From NCBI GenBank assembly GCA_945828315.1, contig CALZQA010000019.1, positions 1-37,769 of the forward strand: a stretch of DNA of 37,769 nt. Direction: 5' to 3'. The stretch is from an uncultured bacterium (GTDB lineage Bacteria; Bacillota; Clostridia; Lachnospirales; Lachnospiraceae). The translations under genes were made by a program, and so were the position numbers. Of the stretch, positions 1 through 9,300 are shown piece after piece (position 1 is the stretch's first letter; each line of letters starts with the position of its first letter). Below the pieces are notes generated by a model. That model saw only the letters and a program-made list of their open reading frames with translations. It ran no database searches and was not told the DNA's origin.

Positions 1-643
1 TCATAGCGGTATCGATACCTGCGATATCAGATACACCTTCCATCTTGATGAAAGCTGCCTCGTTAATCATCGGGATCAGGATACGGTTAACTACAAATCC
101 TGCTGCCTCATTTACCTGTACAGGAGTCTTGCCGATCTCAACGGAGATCTTCTTGATAGCCTCAACGGTCTCAGCGGGAGTGTTCACGCCTGCGATCACC
201 TCGATGAGTTTCATACGGTCTGCGGGATTGAAGAAGTGCATACCGATCATCGGACGGGTTAAGCCGTTTCCGATCTCTGTGATGGAAAGGCTGGAGGTGT
301 TGGATGCGAAAATGCACTCAGGCTTTGCGATCTTGTCAAGCTCAGCGAAAGTGGTCTTCTTTACTTCCATATTCTCAAATGCTGCCTCTACGATCAGATC
401 GCAGTCTGCGCATAAGTTCTCCTTTAAACCGGGAGTGATCTTTGCAAGGATGCCATCAACAGCTTCCTGTGTCATTTTTCCTTTTTCTACTAATCTTGCA
501 TAGCCTTTAGCGATCTTGTCCTTACCGCCTTCAGCCCACTCCTGCTTGATATCGCAGAGTGCTACTTCATATCCGTCAACCTGAGCAAATGCCTTTGCAA
601 TGCCCTGTCCCATGGTACCTGCACCAATAACGCCTACCTTCAT
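1..643 (-). CDS. hbd: 3-hydroxybutyryl-CoA dehydrogenase, 3' end outside window
   Basis: NAD(P)H-dependent reduction of acetoacetyl-CoA to 3-hydroxybutyryl-CoA, the second step from acetyl-CoA to butyryl-CoA, in the cytoplasm. The translation opens with a Rossmann dinucleotide motif (GVIGAGTMGQGIA, residues 4-16), then has the SNTSS segment and the HFFNP segment that carries the catalytic histidine. About 214 codons are visible; the family is about 280-290 residues, so the C-terminal domain lies beyond position 1. The ATG at 643 has a strong AAGGAGG ribosome site. It starts 37 bases after the thl stop on the same strand with no terminator between them, so the two are almost certainly co-transcribed. 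Whether bcd and etfBA follow cannot be seen. Confidence 0.95.
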   Translation of the reverse strand, partial: MKVGVIGAGTMGQGIAKAFAQVDGYEVALCDIKQEWAEGGKDKIAKGYARLVEKGKMTQEAVDGILAKITPGLKENLCADCDLIVEAAFENMEVKKTTFAELDKIAKPECIFASNTSSLSITEIGNGLTRPMIGMHFFNPADRMKLIEVIAGVNTPAETVEAIKKISVEIGKTPVQVNEAAGFVVNRILIPMINEAAFIKMEGVSDIAGIDTAM

Positions 644-680
644 TGTGATAGATCCTCCTTATTATGTATTAATAAAATGA

Positions 681-1874
681 TTAAGCCTCGTACTTTTCTA
701 CGATCGTAGAGCAGCCCATTCCGCCACCGATACATAAGGTAGCAAGACCTCTCTTGACGTCGTCTCTTCTCTTCATCTCATGTAACAGAGTTACTAAGAT
801 ACGGCAGCCGGATGCTCCAACAGGATGTCCGAGAGCGATGGCTCCACCGTTTACGTTTACCTTGCTCATATCGAAGTTCAGGTCTCTTGCTACTGCGATA
901 GACTGAGCTGCGAATGCCTCGTTTGCCTCTACCAGATCGATGTCGTCGATGGTAAGACCGGTCTTTGCAAATACCTTTCTGGTAGATGCTACAGGTCCAA
1001 CACCCATGATCTCAGGAGCAACACCGCCAAGTGCACCTGCTACCCATGTAGCCATAGGAGTGATACCTAACTCTTTTGCCTTCTCCTCGCTCATAACAAC
1101 GACTGCTGCTGCGCCATCGTTGATACCTGAAGCGTTACCTGCGGTAACAAGTCCGCCCTGCTTTCCTGAGCAGCACTTTAAGTTTGCAAGAGACTCTGCG
1201 GTAGTTCCCGGACGAGGTCCCTCATCCTTAACGAAGTCAACGATCTCCTTCTTAACCTTAACCGGTACAGGAACGATCTCCTCATCGAACTTACCTGCTG
1301 CAATAGCTGCCTCACACTTCTGCTGGCTGTTTGCAGAGAACTGATCCAGCTCCTCACGGGTGATGCCGTACTTGTCACATACGTTCTCAGCAGTGATCAT
1401 CATGTGATACTGATTGAAAGCGTCTGTCAGTGCATCGTTTACCATGGTATCAATGATGGTCGCATTGTTCATACGATATCCGAAACGAGCCTTGGTCATA
1501 GCGTAGGGAGCCATTGACATATTCTCCATACCACCTGCAACAACGATATCAGACTCGCCTGCGATGATCTGGGCAGCTGCCTCGTTGACACACTTCAGAC
1601 CGGAACCGCATACAACGTTTAATGTAACTGCGGGTACCTCGATGGGTAAGCCGGCCTTGATGGATGCCTGACGTGCTACGTTCTGTCCCTGTGCTGCCTG
1701 GATGACACAACCCATAAGTACTTCGTCAACCTGCTCAGGCTTTACACCTGCTCTCTTGATTGCCTCTTTGATTACGATTGCACCTAACTCTGCTGCGGGA
1801 GTGTTGCTTAACGCGCCACCCATCTTGCCGATCGCGGTACGGCATGCTGATGCGATTACTACTTTTTTTGCCAT
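681..1874 (-). CDS. thlA: acetyl-CoA acetyltransferase (thiolase)
   Basis: Condenses two acetyl-CoA to acetoacetyl-CoA, the entry step of butyrate formation, in the cytoplasm. The 397 residues match the usual family length. The nucleophilic cysteine is in NVVCGSGLK (Cys89), the catalytic histidine is in GHPVGASG (about His350), and the second cysteine is in LCIGGGMG (about Cys381). AAAAGGAG precedes the ATG. It is the first gene of an operon with hbd. It has its own promoter about 90 bases upstream, and a Rex-type operator lies between promoter and ribosome site, so repression at high NAD+/NADH is likely. The biosynthetic rather than degradative role is inferred from the hbd neighbour. Confidence 0.97.
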   Translation of the reverse strand: MAKKVVIASACRTAIGKMGGALSNTPAAELGAIVIKEAIKRAGVKPEQVDEVLMGCVIQAAQGQNVARQASIKAGLPIEVPAVTLNVVCGSGLKCVNEAAAQIIAGESDIVVAGGMENMSMAPYAMTKARFGYRMNNATIIDTMVNDALTDAFNQYHMMITAENVCDKYGITREELDQFSANSQQKCEAAIAAGKFDEEIVPVPVKVKKEIVDFVKDEGPRPGTTAESLANLKCCSGKQGGLVTAGNASGINDGAAAVVVMSEEKAKELGITPMATWVAGALGGVAPEIMGVGPVASTRKVFAKTGLTIDDIDLVEANEAFAAQSIAVARDLNFDMSKVNVNGGAIALGHPVGASGCRILVTLLHEMKRRDDVKRGLATLCIGGGMGCSTIVEKYEA

Positions 1875-1901
1875 TGTTTCGTCTCCTTTTCTTTTTATTG
1901 A

Positions 1902-1919
1902 CTGTTAATTTTTTAACAA
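1902..1919. promoter_or_regulatory. Rex-type operator in thl leader
   Basis: The plus strand reads CTGTTAATTTTTTAACAA. The Rex consensus in Firmicutes is TTGTTAANNNNTTAACAA, so 13 of 14 defined bases match and the inner TGTTAA/TTAACA dyad is perfect. It lies downstream of the predicted start site and upstream of the ribosome site of thl, where a bound repressor would act as a roadblock. Rex is an NADH-sensing repressor known to control butyrate genes in clostridia. No rex gene is in the window. Confidence 0.8.
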
Positions 1920-1962
1920 TCTAGTTGAAAATAAAATGCTCTTGCGAGCCACTTGTAGGTAG

Positions 1963-1991
1963 ATTGTACCATGAAAGCGGTTCATTTGCAA
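1963..1991 (-). promoter_or_regulatory. thl-hbd promoter
   Basis: On the minus strand a -35 box TTGCAA (1986-1991) and a -10 box TACAAT (1963-1968) are 17 bases apart, with TGG directly before the -10 (extended -10). The predicted start site is near 1956, which gives a leader of about 80 bases that contains the Rex-type site. Confidence 0.75.
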
Positions 1992-2040
1992 CAAAAAACA
2001 TGAATATTTACTAAAGATCTTCAGATTTTACTTTTACTTC

Positions 2041-3309
2041 CTAATAAAAGACATGATGCCCGAGCACATATCCGTCGATCGTCCCGTTATCCCGGCGAAA
2101 ATACAGATAGGGCACGGTGATGTTTCCGTTCAGAACCTCCTGCGCCGCCTGTCTGCACTCGCTGTTCGCCCCGGCTGCCACGCGCGCCGCCATGCGTCCG
2201 CTTGCCACCGGTGAGAACTGCCCCGGCTGATAGATGACACCGACGATCGTATTGGGGAAGCTGCTGCTGGCGACACGGTTCAAAACCACGCTGCCCACCG
2301 CCAGCTTGCCCGCGTACGGCTCACCTTCTGCCTCACACTGGATGATACATGCCAGCAGTTCCAGATCCTCCGCCGACGCAGGAGTCTCAGGCTCATAGGT
2401 TTCACCGGATCCGTCATCCGTTTCCCCTGCATTCTGTTCCGCTTCCTGGCGCTTTCTTTCTTCCTCTTCGGCACGCCTGCGGGCTTCCTCCTCGCGCTTG
2501 CACTTCAATTCTTCTTCCTGGCGCTTGATCTCCTCCATGCGCGCCTTATCCTCGGCTGCTTTCTGTGCCTCCAGAACCGCCTCATAGTCCAGCTGCTCCT
2601 GAAGCTGTCCGTCAACATCATTTAACGCGTCCTTTGCGTCCTCTGCCGCCGCACCAGCGATCTGCAGATCCTCTCTTGTATCTGCAACAAGTCCGGAGAG
2701 CCGGTCCAGCTGCTCCTGCTGCTCCTGCTGAAGCGCGACCAGTTCCTCCTTCTGTCCTTCGTACAGCTGTTTCTTTTCCTCCAGTCCGGCCAGCAGGTTC
2801 TGATATTCCGTCAGCTGTTCCCTGTCGTAGGCAACGACCTGTGAGAAATATTCCACACGGTTCAGGAATTCACTCATGGAACTTGAACCAAAAAATGAAT
2901 CCAGCATCGTGCTGTCAGAATTTTCATACATAAAACGTATGCGCACCTTCATCGCCTCGTAGCGCTCGACACGCTGCTTTTCCATGTCCGCAAGCTCTTC
3001 CTCCGTCGATGCGATCTGATCATTCTTTTTTGTAATGCGCGCTTCAATATCCGCAAGTGCCTGCTGAACCTCCTCCAGCTGCCGGTTCAGCTCGTCCAGC
3101 TTTTCGCCGATCACGCTCTGCTCCTGTTTTGCCGCGTCCAGCTTTGCCTTTGCTTCTTTCGATTTTTTCTGCAACTCCTCGATCGTGTCACTCGTCTCAG
3201 CAAGCTTCTGCTCTGTCGTTTTTTCCGCCAGCACCGGAAGAATACCGGAAAACACCAGCGCCACCGTCAGCAGACACAGAAGAACGCTTTTATGTATTCT
3301 CTGTCGCAT
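2041..3309 (-). CDS. secreted coiled-coil cell-wall hydrolase with SleB domain
   Basis: A 422-residue exported peptidoglycan hydrolase. Residues 1-28 form a signal peptide ending VLA. Residues about 30-300 are an E/Q/K-rich coiled coil with a break around DSTMLDSFFGSSSMSEFL, the same layout as the regulatory coils of PcsB/CwlO-type hydrolases that FtsEX activates. An acidic linker with PETPA follows. The C-terminal 105 residues (from about 318) are a SleB/CwlJ hydrolase domain; CEAEGEPYAGK carries the presumed catalytic Glu326. SleB domains are best known in spore germination, but the long coil points to vegetative growth or division (inference). CAGGAG precedes the ATG. No ftsEX is in the window. 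Confidence 0.88.
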   Translation of the reverse strand: MRQRIHKSVLLCLLTVALVFSGILPVLAEKTTEQKLAETSDTIEELQKKSKEAKAKLDAAKQEQSVIGEKLDELNRQLEEVQQALADIEARITKKNDQIASTEEELADMEKQRVERYEAMKVRIRFMYENSDSTMLDSFFGSSSMSEFLNRVEYFSQVVAYDREQLTEYQNLLAGLEEKKQLYEGQKEELVALQQEQQEQLDRLSGLVADTREDLQIAGAAAEDAKDALNDVDGQLQEQLDYEAVLEAQKAAEDKARMEEIKRQEEELKCKREEEARRRAEEEERKRQEAEQNAGETDDGSGETYEPETPASAEDLELLACIIQCEAEGEPYAGKLAVGSVVLNRVASSSFPNTIVGVIYQPGQFSPVASGRMAARVAAGANSECRQAAQEVLNGNITVPYLYFRRDNGTIDGYVLGHHVFY

Positions 3310-3339
3310 AATGGTCTCCTGAATATAAAATATAGATAC

Positions 3340-3345
3340 AGTATA
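3340..3345 (-). promoter_or_regulatory. -10 box of the SleB-hydrolase gene
   Basis: TATACT preceded by TGG (extended -10) lies about 30 bases upstream of the ATG on the minus strand. No good -35 box is seen at 17 bases, which is acceptable for an extended -10 promoter. Confidence 0.5.
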
Positions 3346-3367
3346 CCATACCCTGTCCGCTGTGGCA

Positions 3368-3396
3368 TTGTTTTTTTCGGGGTTTTGTGCTATACT
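3368..3396 (+). promoter_or_regulatory. promoter of the HD-GYP-like gene
   Basis: TATACT (3391-3396) is preceded by TGC (extended -10) and sits 17 bases after a weak TTGTTT (3368-3373). It diverges from the promoter of the SleB-hydrolase gene. Confidence 0.55.
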
Positions 3397-3457
3397 GTGT
3401 CTACTTATGAAATATACTTGAAATCATTGCATTGCAATGGAGAAGGGACAGGGGAAA

Positions 3458-4654
3458 ATGAAGTTTTACAAACCTGAAGAACTGCGTGCGGGCATGCGCC
3501 TCGCAAAACAGATTTACAATAAACAGGGTGTTCTGCTCTATGAACGGGGGCTTGTTCTGAACGATCAGATCATCGCCAGCGTACAAAAATTCGGTCTGTT
3601 GGGCGTGCTGATCCTTGAACCGGCAGAGCCACTGCCGCCGATCTCTGCGGAGGAGCAGGAATTTGAGCAGCTCCAGACCGCTTATATGTTCCGCCTGCGG
3701 GACAGCCTGATCGCGATCAGCAAAGGACAGCCGGCTGAAGATCTTTCCGCACTGGTCTCTGACATTGTCAGACGTTTCGGTTCCATCAATCATCCGGTCA
3801 CATTCTCACAGACGATCCGCAGCAGTGAAGATTACAATTATAAACATGCGGTGTGCACAGCCATTTTCTCTGCGATCATCGCTCACCGGTTAAGTCTCCC
3901 GGCTTCCGCAATGAGCGATCTGATCACTGCGGCGCTTCTGGCTGATTTTGGCTATCTGTATGTACCGCGGGAGATCATGTCCAAGCATGAAGATGATCTG
4001 ACAAGTATCGATCTCCTCTCCATTGAGCAGTACCGCGCCAAAGCCCTGCAGTTGCTGAAAAAGGACACCAATCCTTTCGGGCTCAGTGAAAGTACATTTA
4101 CGACATTAACAGAATTTTTGCAGGTTTCCCGTAAGGAAGACCCGAAGCTTGTCACAGCTTCTTTCCATCTGAACACAAAGATCCTGATGGTTGCAGATAA
4201 ATATGATCGCATGACTGCCATGAGCCTCAATTATCAACCGGTAACATCGGTTCAGGCATTGCGCCATCTGCAAAAACAGGAAATGCTTTACGATGTTTCT
4301 ATTGTAAACGCACTCTCCACCGCACTTTCTATTTTACCGGTGGGACAGTGTGTCGAACTTTCCGCCAACCGCCGTGCCATGATCGTGTCCCAGACTCCGG
4401 GGGATCAGTTCCATCCGCAGGTACTCGATCTTGCCACCAATACGCTCTATGACCTGAGCAGTCCCAAGCTGCGCGGCGTCATTGAAGTAAAAGATCTGAT
4501 GACTACCATGGATCAGCGGTACAATTTTGATGAGAAGAGTCTCCGGCATTTCGTACCTGATATGCCACTTCAGGCGACAACCAGACGTATCCGTCTGCGT
4601 CTTGAAAAAGCGCGCAAACGCGATGCGGCTAAACGCGCAAGAACTGCAAGATAG
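3458..4654 (+). CDS. degenerate HD-GYP domain protein
   Basis: A 398-residue soluble protein with the layout of an HD-GYP phosphodiesterase. It has an N-terminal segment (1-60) opening FYKPEELRAGM, a helical HD region (about 125-290), and a C-terminal LPVGQCVELS segment (293-302) typical of what follows HD-GYP domains. The first histidine (His130) and a VADKYDRMT helix (245-253) remain. The HD pair itself reads LLADFGYLYVP, so His is replaced by Ala162, and the HHERxDGSGYP segment is absent. It therefore probably cannot bind metals or cleave cyclic-di-GMP and may be a binding or scaffold protein (inference). The tail (376-398) is strongly basic. The start at 3458 is preferred over 3437 because GGAGAAGGG lies just ahead of it. 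Its 3' end overlaps the convergent glycosylase gene. Confidence 0.8.
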   Translation: MKFYKPEELRAGMRLAKQIYNKQGVLLYERGLVLNDQIIASVQKFGLLGVLILEPAEPLPPISAEEQEFEQLQTAYMFRLRDSLIAISKGQPAEDLSALVSDIVRRFGSINHPVTFSQTIRSSEDYNYKHAVCTAIFSAIIAHRLSLPASAMSDLITAALLADFGYLYVPREIMSKHEDDLTSIDLLSIEQYRAKALQLLKKDTNPFGLSESTFTTLTEFLQVSRKEDPKLVTASFHLNTKILMVADKYDRMTAMSLNYQPVTSVQALRHLQKQEMLYDVSIVNALSTALSILPVGQCVELSANRRAMIVSQTPGDQFHPQVLDLATNTLYDLSSPKLRGVIEVKDLMTTMDQRYNFDEKSLRHFVPDMPLQATTRRIRLRLEKARKRDAAKRARTAR

Positions 4655-5123
4655 CGTTCCACTCCGCAACCAACCGGTCCACCTGCCACGCAGCATTGGC
4701 GGGGCTGGTGCTCGGCAGCTTCACAGCATCTTTGCCGGTCTGGGGCGCAATATATTTCTGATACAGCCGGTGCGAAGTGGCACCGTTGCAGTAGATCTTA
4801 CGAATATCGGCAACAGAAAGAATCGGTGCCAAGTCATTTGGCACCGCATTTTTTATGCTGCTGTCCGAGGAACCCTCGATATCACAGCTGGCGATCACAT
4901 CCCACAACGCGATATGGTTTGCGTGCAGCATCGCCTGCTTTTCCGGAACCGTCTGCGGCACAGGGCAGTCCAGCACCGCCGCCAGTACCTTCCAGAACCG
5001 GTTCTGTGGATGGCCGTAGAAAAACTGTGCCTCTCTGGATTTCACCGACGGAAACGAGCCCAGAATGAGAATGCGCGATTGTTCATCGTAAAGCGGCGGG
5101 ATCGGGTGAACGATATGTTCCAT
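4629..5123 (-). CDS. uracil/hypoxanthine DNA glycosylase (UDG superfamily, family 6 type)
   Basis: Removes deaminated bases from DNA, most likely hypoxanthine or uracil, as the first step of base-excision repair. The 164 residues carry the UDG-fold landmarks: LGSFPSVKS (21-29), FYGHPQNRFW (35-44), IALWDV (71-76) and LPSTSPANA (136-144). The NRFW and PSTSPAN forms point to the hypoxanthine-DNA-glycosylase family rather than Ung. It starts 3 bases after the mnmA stop, with GGAGGTG inside the end of mnmA as ribosome site, so it is translated from the mnmA transcript. Its 3' end overlaps the convergent HD-GYP-like gene by 26 bases. The exact substrate cannot be settled by sequence alone. Confidence 0.88.
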   Translation of the reverse strand: MEHIVHPIPPLYDEQSRILILGSFPSVKSREAQFFYGHPQNRFWKVLAAVLDCPVPQTVPEKQAMLHANHIALWDVIASCDIEGSSDSSIKNAVPNDLAPILSVADIRKIYCNGATSHRLYQKYIAPQTGKDAVKLPSTSPANAAWQVDRLVAEWNAILQFLRV

Positions 5124-5126
5124 TTT

Positions 5127-6209
5127 CTACACCTCCACGATTGTGCCGCCGCCCACCACATTTTCACCGTCATAGAGCACAGCTGCCTGTCCGGTGGTGA
5201 TAGCTCGCTGCGGCTCATCGAATACAAGCTTCACCCTTCCATCCGCCAGGACGCTGGCCGTTGCAGGTGCTTCCTTCGCGCGATAACGCGTTTTTGCCGT
5301 CACTCGCACGGGCTGCACCGGCTGTTCATATGCGATCCAGTTAAATTCGTCTACCATGCATGTCGTCGTGAACAATGCATCCTCCGACGATAAAATAACT
5401 TCATTCCGCTCCATGTCCTTGCGGCAGACATACATCGGTGCCGGGAGCGCCAGCCCAAGCCCCTTCCGCTGTCCGATGGTGTAGCGGATGATGCCCTTGT
5501 GCTCCCCCAGCTTTTTGCCGTCTGTTGTGACAAAGTCTCCCGCGGGGTACTCTTTTCCGGTATACTGCTTCATAAAATCCGCATAATTTCCCTCCGGTAC
5601 AAAACAGATATCCTGGCTGTCATGCTTCCTGGCATTGACAAATCCGTGCTTTTCCGCGATGGCACGCACTTCCTCCTTGGACGCAAAACCACCCAGCGGA
5701 AAGATCGTGTGCTTTAGCTGCTCCTGATCTAAGAACGCCAGCACATAGCTCTGGTCTTTCGCCTCGTTTTTCGATTTTTTCAGAAGATAGCGTCCGGTCG
5801 TCTCATCCCGCTCCACACGGGCATAGTGGCCGGTGACGATATATTCGCAGTCAAGCTCCTTTGCCCGCTGATACAGCTTGTCGAATTTCATATAGCGGTT
5901 GCAGTCGATACAGGGATTGGGCGTGTCACCCGCCTCATACGCCGCCACAAAGCGATCGATGACCTTCTCTGCAAAGTCCTCCTTGAAATTAAGCACATAG
6001 TAAGGCATGCCAAGCCTGCAGCATACTTTCCTTGCATCCTCCGTATCAGAGAGCGAACAGCACGTACTCTCCTTTGCCATTCCGACAGTCTCATTTTCGT
6101 AAAGTTTCATCGTGACACCGATGCAGTCATATCCTTCTTCTGCCATGAGCGCAGCGGAGACAGAGCTGTCCACACCGCCGCTCATGGCGATCAATGCTTT
6201 TTTACTCAT
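5127..6209 (-). CDS. mnmA: tRNA-specific 2-thiouridylase MnmA
   Basis: Thiolates uridine 34 of Lys, Glu and Gln tRNAs, using sulfur relayed from a cysteine desulfurase. The protein has 360 residues. The ATP-pyrophosphatase loop is SGGVDSS (10-16). The catalytic pair is Cys100 (in NPCIDCN) and Cys202 (in SQDICFVPEG). The C-terminal beta-barrel is complete. The start at 6209 is chosen because AAAGGAA lies just upstream; an in-frame ATG at 6233 has no ribosome site and falls almost at the predicted transcription start. It heads a two-gene operon with the DNA glycosylase. No nifS/iscS-like partner is next to it. Confidence 0.96.
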   Translation of the reverse strand: MSKKALIAMSGGVDSSVSAALMAEEGYDCIGVTMKLYENETVGMAKESTCCSLSDTEDARKVCCRLGMPYYVLNFKEDFAEKVIDRFVAAYEAGDTPNPCIDCNRYMKFDKLYQRAKELDCEYIVTGHYARVERDETTGRYLLKKSKNEAKDQSYVLAFLDQEQLKHTIFPLGGFASKEEVRAIAEKHGFVNARKHDSQDICFVPEGNYADFMKQYTGKEYPAGDFVTTDGKKLGEHKGIIRYTIGQRKGLGLALPAPMYVCRKDMERNEVILSSEDALFTTTCMVDEFNWIAYEQPVQPVRVTAKTRYRAKEAPATASVLADGRVKLVFDEPQRAITTGQAAVLYDGENVVGGGTIVEV

Positions 6210-6244
6210 AAAATAATTCCTTTTCAGTTTCATAAAGTGTCCAT

Positions 6245-6250
6245 ATTATA
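6245..6250 (-). promoter_or_regulatory. -10 box of mnmA promoter
   Basis: A perfect TATAAT on the minus strand, preceded by TGG (extended -10). The predicted start near 6238 gives a leader of about 29 bases before the chosen mnmA ATG. Confidence 0.6.
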
Positions 6251-6345
6251 CCACACCTTTCTGATGAATAAATCACGCTCCAAAAAAATTTTCTGTTTTT
6301 TCAATTTTTTACAAAATTTCTATAGGTAAAATAACATTTTTATTT

Positions 6346-6351
6346 TATAAT
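6346..6351 (+). promoter_or_regulatory. -10 box of the solo carB promoter
   Basis: TATAAT in a very AT-rich stretch about 30 bases upstream of the ATG at 6381. No convincing -35 box is seen. The leader is too short for a PyrR-type attenuator, and I see no clear ArgR box. Confidence 0.5.
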
Positions 6352-6380
6352 ATTAAGAAAACGACACAAGGAGATTTATT

Positions 6381-9300
6381 ATGCCAAAAAGAACAGATAT
6401 CAATAAAGTGCTGATCATCGGTTCCGGACCGATCATCATCGGCCAGGCCTGCGAGTTTGATTACTCCGGCACACAGGCCTGCAAGGCACTGCGCAAGCTC
6501 GGTTACGAGATCGTACTGGTCAATTCCAATCCCGCAACCATCATGACCGATCCCGAGATTGCGGATGTAACCTATATCGAGCCGTTAAATGTCACCCGAT
6601 TAGAGCAGATCATTGCAAAGGAGCGCCCGGATGCGCTGCTTCCGAACCTGGGCGGCCAGTCTGGTCTGAATCTCTGCGCAGAGCTGGCAAGTGCCGGCAT
6701 TCTGGACAAATACGGCGTACAGGTCATCGGCGTACAGGTGGATGCCATCGAACGCGGCGAGGACCGCATTGAGTTCAAAAAATCCATGGATGCCATCGGT
6801 GTGGAGATGGCGCGCAGCGAGGTTTCCTACAGTGTGGAGGAAGCGCTTGCCATCGCTGACCGTCTGGGATACCCGGTAGTTCTTCGCCCTGCCTACACCA
6901 TGGGCGGCGCCGGTGGCGGTCTTGTCTATAATAAAGAAGAGTTAAAAACTGTCTGCGCCCGCGGACTGCAGGCAAGTCTTGTTGGACAGGTGCTCGTCGA
7001 GGAATCCATCCTCGGATGGGAGGAGCTGGAACTGGAGGTTGTCCGCGATGCCGAGGGCAATATGATCACTGTCTGCTTCATCGAAAATATCGATCCAATG
7101 GGTACACATACCGGAGATTCCTTCTGTTCCGCACCGATGCTCACCATTTCCAAAGAGCTGCAGAACCGTCTGCAGGAGCAGGCTTATCGCATCGTTGAGT
7201 CCGTGAAGGTCATCGGCGGTACCAATGTACAGTTTGCACACGATCCGGTTTCCGACCGCATCGTCGTTATTGAGATCAATCCCCGTACCTCGCGTTCTTC
7301 CGCACTGGCAAGTAAGGCGACCGGTTTCCCGATCGCACTGGTCTCCGCAATGCTGGCAGCCGGACTGACCTTAAAGGACATCGAGTGCGGCAAATACGGC
7401 ACGCTGGACAAATACGTTCCCGACGGAGATTATATCGTCATCAAGTTTGCCCGCTGGGCATTTGAAAAATTCAAGGGCGTAGAAGACAAACTGGGCACAC
7501 AGATGCGCGCGGTCGGCGAAGTCATGAGTATCGGAAAGACTTACAAAGAAGCTTTCCAGAAAGCCATCCGTTCCCTCGAGACCGGACGTTACGGTCTGGG
7601 CCACGCAAAGGACTATGATACCAAGTCCAAAGAGGAGCTGCTGCGCATGCTGGCTCATCCCTCCAGCGACCGTCACTTCATTATGTATGAAGCGCTGCGC
7701 GCAGGTGCGACCGTCGATGAGATCCATGACATCACAAAGGTAAAACATTACTTTATTGAGCAGATGAAGGAGCTCGTAGAGGAGGAAGAAACGCTGATCG
7801 CAACGAAGGGCTCCATGCCTTCCGACGAGGCACTCATCTCCGCAAAGAAAAACGGTTTTTCCGATAAATATTTGAGTCAGATCCTGGAGATCCCGGAGGC
7901 TGATATCCGCAACAAACGTCTGTCTCTCGGCGTAGAGGAAGCATGGGAAGGTGTACATGTCAGCGGTACGAAGGACAGTGCATACTACTACTCTACCTAC
8001 AACGCACCGGACAAGAACCCGGTAAACACAGACAGACCCAAGATCATGATCCTCGGCGGCGGTCCCAACCGAATCGGTCAGGGTATCGAGTTTGACTACT
8101 GCTGTGTACATGCTGCCCTGGCACTGAAAAAGCTGGGCTTTGAGACGATCATCGTCAACTGTAACCCGGAGACCGTTTCTACAGACTACGATACCTCCGA
8201 CAAGCTCTACTTCGAGCCCCTGACACTGGAGGATGTATTGAGTATTTACCATAAAGAAAAACCGTTGGGCGTGATCGCACAGTTTGGCGGCCAGACACCA
8301 CTCAATCTTGCTGCACAGCTTGAAGAAAATGGTGTCAGGATCCTCGGCACCTCTCCTGCTGTCATTGATCTGGCAGAGGACCGCGACCAGTTCCGTGCGA
8401 TGATGGACAAACTGGAGATTCCGATGCCCGAGGCAGGCATGGCGACCACTGTAGAGGAAGCGATCGAGATCGCAAACAAGATCGGTTACCCTGTCATGGT
8501 ACGTCCTTCCTACGTGCTGGGCGGACGCGGCATGGAGGTTGTCTATGATGACGAGAGCATGACCGGATATATGAACGCCGCTGTCGGCGTAACACCGGAC
8601 CGTCCGATCCTCATTGACCGTTTCTTAAATCACGCACTGGAGTGCGAGGCAGATGCCATCAGCGACGGCACACACGCTTTTGTACCTGCTGTCATGGAGC
8701 ACATTGAGCTGGCCGGCATCCATTCCGGAGACAGCGCCTGCATCATCCCCTCTGTGCACATCTCAGAGGAAAATGTGGCAACCATCAAGGAATACACGAA
8801 AAAGATCGCCGAAGAAATGCATGTCAAAGGTCTGATGAACATGCAGTATGCGATTGAAAACGGCAGAGTATATGTTCTGGAGGCAAACCCGAGAGCATCA
8901 CGTACCGTGCCTCTCGTTTCCAAGGTGTGCAACATCCGCATGGTTCCTATCGCCACGGATATCATCACCAGCGAGCTGACCGGACGCCCGTCGCCCGTTC
9001 CCGTATTGAAGGAACAGAATATTCCGTATTACGGTGTCAAGGAGGCTGTATTCCCCTTCAATATGTTCCCGGAGGTTGACCCGATCCTTGGACCGGAGAT
9101 GCGTTCCACCGGCGAGGTGCTGGGACTGTCCACCTACTACGGCGAGGCTTTCTACAAAGCACAGGAGGCAACTCAGACCAGACTGCCTCTTAGCGGAACG
9201 GTACTGATCTCTGTCAACCGCAAGGACAAGCCTGAGGTCACAGAGATCGCAAAGCTGTTTGATGAAGCCGGATTTAAGATCCTCGCCACCGGGCACACCT

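Noticed and set aside
2000-2040. Weak hairpin after the SleB-hydrolase gene
   Set aside because: The stem is short and imperfect with no T-run on the minus strand, so I do not call a terminator.
4527-5393. 288-codon open frame on the plus strand across the glycosylase and mnmA genes
   Set aside because: The frame crosses three real genes, has no ribosome site, and shows no domain pattern.
6290-6370. Possible ArgR or PyrR control site ahead of the solo carB
   Set aside because: The stretch is AT-rich and shows no convincing arginine box; the leader is too short for a PyrR attenuator.
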